DNA of 9,094 nt. Origin: Clostridiales bacterium UBA7001. GTDB lineage: Bacteria > Bacillota > Clostridia > TANB77 > CAG-508. The notes below the pieces were generated by a model. It was not told the origin of the DNA. It saw only the letters and a program-made list of their open reading frames with translations, and did no database searches. Positions 1 to 5,353 of the stretch are shown here, piece by piece. The stretch spans positions 1 through 9,094 of the forward strand of contig DJXP01000017.1 of NCBI GenBank assembly GCA_002449785.1, read 5' to 3'. Each line of letters begins with the position of its first letter. Within the stretch, counting starts at the first letter, position 1. The position numbers and the translations under genes are program-made.

Positions 1-338
1 GATGAAGCTTTTTCACTACAAGGTACTTGAGTTTCAAGAGTAATATCACCTCTGTCTAATGCTTCCATAATTAGTAAAATTGACATGACTTTTGTAACAC
101 TAGCAGGACGTAATTGTTCATGTGAATTTTTTTCATATAGTATTTTACCAGTATTTTGCTCAATTAAAATTGCACTTTCAGATTCTATATTTAAAAAGTT
201 ATCAGAAATACTGCTTTCTGCATTAACTTCAGTGGTGTCTAAGTTATTATTCCATATTGGAAAGTAAGCAATGGATTCTTTAGATAATAGTATTAATATT
301 AACATTAACAAAAGACTTAACATAGATTTTTCCTTCAT
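1..338 (-). CDS. D-alanyl-D-alanine carboxypeptidase (DacF/PBP5-type, S11 family), N-terminal part
   Basis: This is the start of a low-molecular-weight penicillin-binding protein, which trims the terminal D-Ala from peptidoglycan stem peptides outside the membrane. My translation of the reverse strand gives 112 residues before the window edge. Residues 1-24 look like a signal peptide: KEK, then a Leu/Ile-rich core, then SIA before YFP. The motif LRPASVTKVMS at 76-86 carries the S-x-x-K nucleophile motif, with Ser80 and Lys83. It is followed by a helix and GDITLE, and the visible end (VPCSEKAS) matches the family region just after it. The SxN and KTG motifs would lie outside the window. The ATG at 336-338 is chosen because TGGAGG lies 6 bases upstream (345-350, minus strand). 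The gene is divergent from all others here. The S11 family call is firm; assignment to DacF rather than another paralogue is inference. Confidence 0.9.
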   Translation of the reverse strand, partial: MKEKSMLSLLLMLILILLSKESIAYFPIWNNNLDTTEVNAESSISDNFLNIESESAILIEQNTGKILYEKNSHEQLRPASVTKVMSILLIMEALDRGDITLETQVPCSEKAS

Positions 339-408
339 TTTTTTCCTCCAAGCAATTTTGATGTTCTATTAAAACATATTCTTTAAATAAATTAATATTA
401 CTTTCTTT

Positions 409-429
409 TTTTATCAGATTATGATAAAA
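409..429. repeat. AT-rich inverted repeat, possible operator
   Basis: TTTTATCA, a 5-base GATTA spacer and TGATAAAA form a perfect 8-bp dyad. It lies about 70 bases upstream of the carboxypeptidase start and just ahead of the degenerate ORF. No T-run follows it on either strand, so a protein-binding site is more plausible than a terminator. In sequence this A+T-rich, chance is a serious alternative. Confidence 0.3.
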
Positions 430-459
430 TTCTATAAATTAAATATAAAAGAGGTTAAA

Positions 460-586
460 ATGGATAAAAGTAGTTTAGACTGGGCTTATAACAGAACCTG
501 TAAAAATATTAGCTATAAAAGAATATGCTCAAAAAGCTAAGTTGGTTAATATGGGGTATTTGAAATCTACAAGACACTCTAATTAA
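460..586 (+). pseudogene. possible frameshifted small ORF remnant, unrecognised
   Basis: An ATG at 460, with a weak AGAGG 5-9 bases upstream, starts MDKSSLDW and then runs into a stop as MDKSSLDWAYNRTCK and on to ICSKS (stop 538-540). One frame over, an open stretch from 479 reads TGLITEPVKILAIKEYAQ and continues through KAKLVNMGYLKSTRHSN to TAA at 584-586. Joining the two at the TGGG near 481-484 would give a credible 42-residue protein. This second frame is the same frame as the downstream HD gene, and after the TAA it stays open (QRRLETGQWNESIVQ and so on) to that gene's ATG. I do not recognise the protein. It may be a decayed gene end, a small real ORF or chance. Confidence 0.3.
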
Positions 587-587
587 C

Positions 588-595
588 AAAGGAGG
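588..595 (+). promoter_or_regulatory. orphan strong Shine-Dalgarno sequence
   Basis: AAAGGAGG is the best ribosome-binding match in this part of the window, yet no ATG, GTG or TTG opens a useful frame at normal distance. A CTG at 603 would give only 10 codons before TAA. The HD gene ATG is 51 bases downstream, too far for direct use. The site could be a relic of a lost start, or could serve a start codon that has changed. Confidence 0.35.
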
Positions 596-646
596 TTAGA
601 AACTGGACAATGGAATGAATCTATTGTTCAAATAAATGAGATCAAT

Positions 647-1435
647 ATGATAGATATATTAAGAGCAAAAAATGTTTTTAATGATTTTATAAATAATTAT
701 GAGAACAAAGAACATATTAATTTTAAATTAAAAGTTATACATACTTATCATGTGGCTGAAAATGCAAAAATAATAGCACAAAAACTAAATTTAAAGCAAG
801 AAGATATTGAACTTGCTGAATTAATTGGGATACTACATGATATTGGAAGGTTTGAAGAACTTAAACTAACTGGAGAATATAATAGTTTAAAATTTGATCA
901 TGCAGAATATGCTGTGAAAATATTATTTGATGGTAATCTTATAAGGAAGTTTATTGACGATAGTCGTTATGATAATATAATAAGAACAGCAATACAAAAT
1001 CATAATAAACTAAGAATTCAAGAGGGCTTAGATAAAAAAGCTTTATTACATTCAAAAATAATAAGAGATGCTGATAAATTGGATGTTTATAGAGTAAAAA
1101 AAGAAGCTGATGTAAAAGCACTTCTACCATTAAGAGTTACAAAACTGGAGGATTTGGAATATTCCTTAATTAGTGATAAGGTGTATGAAACAATATTACA
1201 AGAAAAATGTGTTATAAATTCTGACAGAGTTACTCCATTAGACTTTAGTGTTAATATTATAGCATTTACATTTGATTTGAACTTTAAAGTAACATTTCAA
1301 ATGTTGAAAGAAAAAAACTATATTAATGATTTAATAGATAGATTTGAGTATAAAAATGAGGAAACTAATACTAGAATGAAAAAAATTAAAAATGTTGTAA
1401 ATGATTTTATTGATAAAAAAATAAAAGAAGTATAA
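647..1435 (+). CDS. HD-domain metal-dependent phosphohydrolase
   Basis: A 262-residue soluble protein of the HD superfamily, whose members usually hydrolyse phosphate esters of nucleotides or signalling molecules at a divalent-metal site. The metal-ligand pattern is visible: VIHTYHV with His32 and His35, the HD doublet His64-Asp65 in GILHDIGRFEE, His85 in FDHAEYA, His119 in IQNHNK, and RDADKLD with Asp141 and Asp143. The C-terminal part (about 150-262) is charged and probably helical, with no motif I can name. The substrate is unknown. ATG 647 is the first standard start in frame, but only GAG-like bases precede it. The open frame extends back to 587 without a start, so the true N-terminus is uncertain. 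It lies 75 bases before pfkA without a terminator, but pfkA has its own promoter. Confidence 0.85.
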   Translation: MIDILRAKNVFNDFINNYENKEHINFKLKVIHTYHVAENAKIIAQKLNLKQEDIELAELIGILHDIGRFEELKLTGEYNSLKFDHAEYAVKILFDGNLIRKFIDDSRYDNIIRTAIQNHNKLRIQEGLDKKALLHSKIIRDADKLDVYRVKKEADVKALLPLRVTKLEDLEYSLISDKVYETILQEKCVINSDRVTPLDFSVNIIAFTFDLNFKVTFQMLKEKNYINDLIDRFEYKNEETNTRMKKIKNVVNDFIDKKIKEV

Positions 1436-1445
1436 AAATAAGTAC

Positions 1446-1474
1446 TTGTAATTTGCAAAAAAGATGTATATAAT
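1446..1474 (+). promoter_or_regulatory. sigma-A promoter for pfkA
   Basis: TTGTAA (1446-1451) and TATAAT (1469-1474) are separated by exactly 17 bases. This predicts a transcript start near 1481 and a leader of about 30 bases to the pfkA ATG. It gives pfkA its own transcription independent of the HD gene. Confidence 0.75.
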
Positions 1475-1510
1475 AATAAAAGTTTTTATATTATCAGGAG
1501 GCGAATATAA

Positions 1511-2644
1511 ATGGAATCAAAAGTAAAAAAAGTTGCTATATTAACTAATGGTGGTGATGCACCTGGATTAAATGCAGTTATAAGAGCTATAGTTAAAACA
1601 GGAAGAACATATGGTGTTGAGTGTTATGGATTTATTGAAGGATACAGGGGATTACTTGATAATAACTTTGTAAAATTAGATTTAAGTACTAATGCAAAAG
1701 ACCTTATTTCAAAAGGTGGAACTATTATAGGTACTTCAAATAATACTAATGTATTTAATTTAAAATGTGTAAATGAAGACGGAAGCGTTGAATATAAAGA
1801 TTTATCTGAGCAATGTATACAAAATATAAAAAATGATGGATTTGATTGTTTATTTACATTAGGTGGAGATGGAACACAAAAATCTAGCAGAGATTTTTCT
1901 TTAAGAGGAGTTAATTGTATAGGTGTTCCAAAAACAATAGATAATGATGTTGCATGCACAGATATGACATTTGGATATAATACAGCTGTTTCTGTTGCAG
2001 TAGACGCAATAGATAGATTAAAAACAACTGCTGAAGCACACCATAGAATTATGGTTTTAGAAGTAATGGGAAGATATGCAGGATGGCTTGCATTAGAGTC
2101 TGCAATAGCAGGTGGAGCAGATGTTGCCTTAATTCCTGAAATACCATATGATTTAAATAAAGTTGTTGAAAAAATAAATGAAAGAAAAGAGATGGGAAGA
2201 AATTACACAGTAGTTGTGGTTTCTGAAGGTGCAAAACCAAAAGATGGAACAATTACTATTAAAAGACAACTAGATGAAGGAAAAGGATTAGACAATATTA
2301 GACTAGGCGGTGTAGGAGAAAAAATTGCAGATGAATTATCTGAAATGACTGGTTCTGATTCTAGAACAACCGTACTAGGATATGTTCAAAGAGGCGGTAC
2401 ACCATCTGCATTTGATAGAGTTTTATCAACTAAATACGGTACAAAAGCAATGAAACTTGCTGTTGATGGAATATTTAATGTATTAGTAAATTATAAAGAT
2501 GGAAAAATGGGATATGTATCTTTAGAAGATGTTGTAGGTGCTGGTGCAGTCGTAGGTGCAGCATCAAGCAATAATAGAACAATCCCTATGGATGATGAAT
2601 TATTACAAGTTGCAAGAGATATGGGAATGTGCCTAGGAGATTAA
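1511..2644 (+). CDS. pfkA: 6-phosphofructokinase
   Basis: Phosphorylates fructose 6-phosphate to fructose 1,6-bisphosphate, the committed glycolytic step, in the cytoplasm. Family landmarks in order are GGDAPGLNAVIRA (14-26), GGTIIGTS (69-76), GGDGT (118-122), PKTIDND (140-146) with the catalytic Asp144 and Asp146, MGRYAGWLAL (186-195), PEIPYD (209-214), VVSEGAKP (236-243) and VLGYVQRGG (288-296). At 377 residues it is longer than the roughly 320-residue allosteric PfkA of E. coli and Bacillus. Gly121 corresponds to E. coli Gly104 (ATP type), while Lys141 corresponds to E. coli Gly124 and is Lys in PPi enzymes. That pairing is known from mixed-substrate group III PFKs, so ATP dependence is likely but the phosphoryl donor is inferred. 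AGGAGG (1496-1501) lies 9 bases before the ATG. It has its own promoter upstream and a hairpin downstream. Confidence 0.95.
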   Translation: MESKVKKVAILTNGGDAPGLNAVIRAIVKTGRTYGVECYGFIEGYRGLLDNNFVKLDLSTNAKDLISKGGTIIGTSNNTNVFNLKCVNEDGSVEYKDLSEQCIQNIKNDGFDCLFTLGGDGTQKSSRDFSLRGVNCIGVPKTIDNDVACTDMTFGYNTAVSVAVDAIDRLKTTAEAHHRIMVLEVMGRYAGWLALESAIAGGADVALIPEIPYDLNKVVEKINERKEMGRNYTVVVVSEGAKPKDGTITIKRQLDEGKGLDNIRLGGVGEKIADELSEMTGSDSRTTVLGYVQRGGTPSAFDRVLSTKYGTKAMKLAVDGIFNVLVNYKDGKMGYVSLEDVVGAGAVVGAASSNNRTIPMDDELLQVARDMGMCLGD

Positions 2645-2691
2645 GCAAAAGAGGATAAGTCTATTTTTAGGGAAAAATGAAAAACAATGTA

Positions 2692-2728
2692 AACCACTAT
2701 AAATGAATGTTATAGTGGTTATTTATTT
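2692..2728 (+). terminator. hairpin terminator after pfkA
   Basis: AACCACTATAA (2692-2702) and TTATAGTGGTT (2710-2720) form a perfect 11-bp stem with a 7-base loop. The tail ATTTATTT is T-rich but broken by one A. It lies 48 bases past the pfkA stop. A Rho-independent terminator is the natural reading; the imperfect T tract may make it leaky. Confidence 0.7.
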
Positions 2729-2785
2729 GATTGGAAATTTTATTTGTTTTTATATAAGATAAATAAAAAAAGTATTTTTTTAGCT

Positions 2786-2820
2786 AAAAATCAAGTATTT
2801 TTTAAAAAAGCTTGATTTTT
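2786..2820 (+). repeat. hairpin overlapping the tig promoter -35 region
   Basis: AAAAATCAAG (2786-2795) and CTTGATTTTT (2811-2820) are perfect 10-bp complements. The 15-base interior contains TTTTTTAAAAAA, which can extend the pairing. The right arm includes TTGATT, the likely -35 element of the tig promoter. It could be a second terminator for upstream read-through, with its T-run inside the arm, or a protein-binding palindrome. Confidence 0.5.
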
Positions 2821-2839
2821 CCACCAAATGTGTTATAAT
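2812..2839 (+). promoter_or_regulatory. sigma-A promoter for tig with extended -10
   Basis: TTGATT (2812-2817), a 16-base spacer and TATAAT (2834-2839) form the promoter. TG at 2831-2832 is placed one base before the hexamer, as in extended -10 promoters. The predicted transcript start near 2846 leaves about 38 bases of leader, which contains GGAGG at 2872-2876. Confidence 0.75.
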
Positions 2840-2883
2840 AAAAAGGCTATTTTAAGTAATAGAAAGAAATTGGAGGAATTAAA

Positions 2884-4260
2884 ATGAGTATTAAAGTTGA
2901 AAAGACAGACAACAAAAACGAATTAAAGTTAGAATTTACAATTGAGGCAGAAAAATTTAACGAAGGAATAAAGAAAGTATTTAATAAAAATGCTAAATAT
3001 TTTAATATACCAGGTTTTAGAAAAGGAAAAGCTCCAATACAAATAGTTGAAAGATACTACGGAAATGAAATTTTTTATGAGGATGCTTTTAATGAAATTG
3101 TTCCACCTATTTTTGATGAAGAAGTTGAAAAAGAAGGAATAGAAGTTGTAAGTAGACCTAAAATAGATATAGTTCAAATGGAAAAAGGAAAAGACTTGAT
3201 TTTTACTGCAGTTGTAGATACTAAGCCAGAAGTTAAACTTGCTAAATATAAAGGAATTGAACTTGAAAAAACTGAATATAAAGTAACAGATAAAGTTATT
3301 GAAGATGAATTAAACAAAATGGCAGAAAGAAATTCAAGAATGGTTAATGTTGAAGACAGACTTGCTGAAAAAGGAGATACAACAGTAATTGATTTTGTTG
3401 GAACAGTAGATGGAAAAGAATTTGATGGTGGAAAAGCTGAAAACCATGAATTAGAACTTGGAAGTAATTCTTTTATACCAGGTTTTGAAGATCAAGTAGT
3501 TGGAATGAAAATTGATGAAGTTAAAGATATTAATGTTAAATTCCCAGAAGACTATTTTTCAAAAGATTTAGCTGGTAAAGATGCTGTATTCAAAGTTACA
3601 GTTCATGAAATTAAAAAGAAAGAGCTACCAAAAATAGATGATGAATTTGCTAAAGATGTTAGTGAATTTGATACATTAAAAGAATTAAAAGCAGATATAA
3701 AATCAAAACAAGAAAAACAAAATGAAGAAAGAGAAAAAGCTGAATTAAATGAAAAAGCTGTTAAAGCAGTTGCAGATAAATCTGAAGTAGATATTCCAGA
3801 AGGAATGATAGATTTAGAACTTGATAATATGATAGAAGATATGGATAGAAGACTTTCATATCAAGGTATTAATTTAGAACAATATTTACAAATGGTTGGA
3901 AAGTCAAAAGAAGATTTTAGAAATGAAAATAAAGAATCAGCTAAAGAATCTATAAAATTAAAATTAGTATTAGAAGCTATTGGAAAAGAAGCTGGTATTA
4001 AGGCTGAAAGTAAAGAAGTTGATGAAAAACTAAAAGAATTAGCTACAGCATATGGCAGAAAAGAAGAAGAATTAAAAGAAAACAAAGAATTAGTAAAAAA
4101 TATAGAAGATAATATTGAATCAGAAAAAACAATAAAATTAATAGTAGATAATGCTAAAATTAAAGTAGTTGAAGAAAAAAAGGAAGATAAAAAAGAAGAA
4201 AAGAAAGAAGAAAAAAAGAAAGATACAAAAAAAGAATCTAAAAAAACTACAAAAAAATAA
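2884..4260 (+). CDS. tig: trigger factor, ribosome-associated chaperone and prolyl isomerase
   Basis: Binds the ribosome near the exit tunnel and shields nascent chains. The 458 residues show the three standard domains. The N-terminal ribosome-binding domain (about 1-115) carries the signature GFRKGKAP at 44-51. The FKBP-type peptidyl-prolyl isomerase domain (about 163-245) runs from GDTTVIDFVGTVDGKEFDGG through FIPGFEDQVVGM to VTVHEI. The C-terminal helical chaperone arms (about 250-425) contain IPEGMIDLELDNM. The last 30 or so residues are an almost pure Lys/Glu tail ending KKTTKK, beyond the folded core and presumably disordered. GGAGG (2872-2876) sits 7 bases before the ATG. The gene is flanked by its own promoter and terminator, so it looks monocistronic; in many bacteria clpP and clpX follow tig, but not here. 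Confidence 0.96.
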   Translation: MSIKVEKTDNKNELKLEFTIEAEKFNEGIKKVFNKNAKYFNIPGFRKGKAPIQIVERYYGNEIFYEDAFNEIVPPIFDEEVEKEGIEVVSRPKIDIVQMEKGKDLIFTAVVDTKPEVKLAKYKGIELEKTEYKVTDKVIEDELNKMAERNSRMVNVEDRLAEKGDTTVIDFVGTVDGKEFDGGKAENHELELGSNSFIPGFEDQVVGMKIDEVKDINVKFPEDYFSKDLAGKDAVFKVTVHEIKKKELPKIDDEFAKDVSEFDTLKELKADIKSKQEKQNEEREKAELNEKAVKAVADKSEVDIPEGMIDLELDNMIEDMDRRLSYQGINLEQYLQMVGKSKEDFRNENKESAKESIKLKLVLEAIGKEAGIKAESKEVDEKLKELATAYGRKEEELKENKELVKNIEDNIESEKTIKLIVDNAKIKVVEEKKEDKKEEKKEEKKKDTKKESKKTTKK

Positions 4261-4274
4261 AATAATTAGTGGAG

Positions 4275-4302
4275 AAAAGAAGAGTTATACTCTTCTTTTT
4301 TT
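4275..4302 (+). terminator. Rho-independent terminator after tig
   Basis: AAAAGAAGAG (4275-4284), loop TTATA and CTCTTCTTTT (4290-4299) make a perfect 10-bp stem that runs into an uninterrupted T tract to 4302. It begins 14 bases after the tig stop codon and is the clearest terminator in the window. Confidence 0.9.
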
Positions 4303-4364
4303 GATGGGATTTTATAAGTAAATTAAGAGAAATACATTAAAAATGAAAAAACTTTCATGTTTTA

Positions 4365-4393
4365 TTGACTTTTATTTTTAATGCAAATATAAT
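4365..4393 (+). promoter_or_regulatory. strong sigma-A promoter for the ABC transporter genes
   Basis: TTGACT (4365-4370) and TATAAT (4388-4393) with a 17-base spacer differ from consensus at one base. The predicted start is near 4400, with about 37 bases of leader. A small dyad, ATGAAA/TTTCAT (4343-4358, 4-base spacer), sits just upstream and could be a regulator site, but it is short and may be chance. Confidence 0.8.
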
Positions 4394-4436
4394 AGTGATA
4401 GTAAAATAGTTATATAGAATAGGAGTAATATAGATT

Positions 4437-5147
4437 ATGGAAAAAATTGTTGAACTTAAAAATGTTACAAAAACTTATTTGTCTGGAGAAAAAGAGTTTA
4501 ATGCTTTAAACAATATTAATTTATCAATTAATAAAGGGGAATTGGTTGTTATCCTTGGACCTTCAGGTGCTGGTAAGTCAACACTTTTAAATCTGATAGG
4601 AGGTATGGATACACCTACAAATGGAGAAATAATAATAGCAGGTGAAAATATTTCAAAATATAATGAAAATAAACTTAGTGATTATAGAGCAAGAAATATT
4701 GGATTTATTTTTCAATTTTATAATATTTTGCCAACACTTACTGTACTTGAAAATGTTGAATTAATAAAAGATATTATAAACAATGATGTTGATGCAAAAG
4801 AAGCTATTAAAGCTGTGGGATTGGAAAAACATATGAATAAATTCCCAAATCAATTATCAGGTGGAGAACAGCAAAGAGTTTCTATTGCAAGAGCAATTGC
4901 TAAAAATCCTAAACTATTACTTTGTGATGAGCCAACAGGCGCTTTAGATTCTAAAACAGGTGTTGAAGTGCTAAAGCTATTAAAAAAACAGTGTGATGGT
5001 AATAATGGTGAAAATACTGTAATTATTGTTACACATAATAGTTTATTTGCAGATATTGCAGATACTGTAATTAGAGTAAAAAATGGACAAATAGAAAGTG
5101 TAATTGAAAATCAAAATCCCAAAAATATTGATGATGTTAAATGGTAA
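4437..5147 (+). CDS. ABC transporter ATP-binding protein, MacB/LolD type
   Basis: The cytoplasmic ATPase subunit that powers the permease encoded next. All nucleotide-binding motifs are intact in 236 residues: Walker A GPSGAGKST (41-49), Q-loop Gln93 in FIFQFYNILPTLTVLENVEL, signature LSGGEQQRVSIARA (140-153), Walker B LLLCDEPTGALD (160-171) with Glu165, and the H-loop His200 in VTHN. The FQFYNLLP-like Q-loop and DEPTGALD are typical of the MacB/LolD/FtsE clade rather than solute importers. The ATG has AGGAG (4421-4425) 11 bases upstream, a slightly long spacing. The permease gene begins 206 bases downstream, an unusually wide gap for this pair, filled by a large inverted-repeat element. The substrate cannot be told from the ATPase. 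Confidence 0.93.
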   Translation: MEKIVELKNVTKTYLSGEKEFNALNNINLSINKGELVVILGPSGAGKSTLLNLIGGMDTPTNGEIIIAGENISKYNENKLSDYRARNIGFIFQFYNILPTLTVLENVELIKDIINNDVDAKEAIKAVGLEKHMNKFPNQLSGGEQQRVSIARAIAKNPKLLLCDEPTGALDSKTGVEVLKLLKKQCDGNNGENTVIIVTHNSLFADIADTVIRVKNGQIESVIENQNPKNIDDVKW

Positions 5148-5160
5148 TTATTTATTTACT

Positions 5161-5314
5161 ATAAATGTTTAATATTTTTTATCATAATGCTTGTGTGTCG
5201 CAACTTACTTTTATAATTAGTTATAATGTAAGTTGCTCCAATCGCATTTCATTCACTTCGTTCATTACATTTGGTCGCTTACGCACATTATTATAAAAAA
5301 TACTAAACATTTAT
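5161..5314. repeat. 154-base palindromic element with 29-base terminal inverted repeats, MITE-like
   Basis: The left end (5161-5189, starting ATAAATGTTTA) and the reverse complement of the right end (5286-5314) agree at 27 of 29 positions; the differences are at repeat positions 12 and 23. Limited further pairing continues inward (5192-5196 with 5281-5285). The interior holds a second hairpin (5200-5236) and a core (about 5237-5285) noticeably richer in G+C than its surroundings, about 41% by my count. It encodes no protein. I saw no clear target-site duplication. Structure and position in the ATPase-permease gap suggest a miniature inverted-repeat element or a palindromic intergenic repeat. 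As RNA it would fold into a long branched stem that could affect expression of the permease and mutL. Confidence 0.7.
5200..5236 (+). repeat. internal hairpin of the palindromic element
   Basis: GCAACTTAC (5200-5208) and GTAAGTTGC (5228-5236) are perfect 9-bp complements. The loop can pair further through ATAA and TTAT around a TTAG tetraloop, with a small internal mismatch. No T-run follows, so it does not look like an ordinary terminator. Confidence 0.65.
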
Positions 5315-5353
5315 AAAATTAAATAATATAGCATAATAAAGAAAGGAATTATA

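Larger units (their letters stand above)
339..646. other. 308-base divergent intergenic region
   Basis: This gap separates the minus-strand carboxypeptidase from the plus-strand HD gene. It holds the carboxypeptidase ribosome binding site, an 8-bp AT-rich dyad (409-429), a short degenerate coding stretch (460-586) and an orphan Shine-Dalgarno sequence (588-595). I found no convincing sigma-A promoter for either gene. The best plus-strand -10-like hexamer is TATAAA at 433-438, with only a poor -35 (TTTATC, 410-415). No tRNA-like fold or riboswitch was recognised. Confidence 0.6.

Noticed and set aside
85..267. 60-codon plus-strand ORF over the carboxypeptidase
   Set aside because: It lies antisense to a well-supported coding frame carrying the SxxK motif, and has no ribosome binding site.
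603..635. CTG-initiated 10-codon leader peptide behind the strong Shine-Dalgarno sequence
   Set aside because: A CTG start is rare, the peptide is very short and no attenuator structure follows. I kept the Shine-Dalgarno sequence as an oddity only.
1624..2252. Two minus-strand ORFs inside pfkA
   Set aside because: They are complements of conserved phosphofructokinase motifs, with no start signals of their own.
1511..2644. PPi-dependent phosphofructokinase
   Set aside because: PPi enzymes carry GGDD where this protein has GGDG; the Lys in PKTIDND alone is not enough.
2929..4085. Minus-strand ORFs inside tig
   Set aside because: They are Phe/Tyr/Ser-rich antisense shadows of the Lys/Glu-rich trigger factor frame.
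5221..5265. Minus-strand micro-ORF MNEVNEMRLEQLTL in the palindromic element
   Set aside because: Fourteen codons with no ribosome binding site, overlapping a hairpin arm; more likely a by-product of the repeat sequence.
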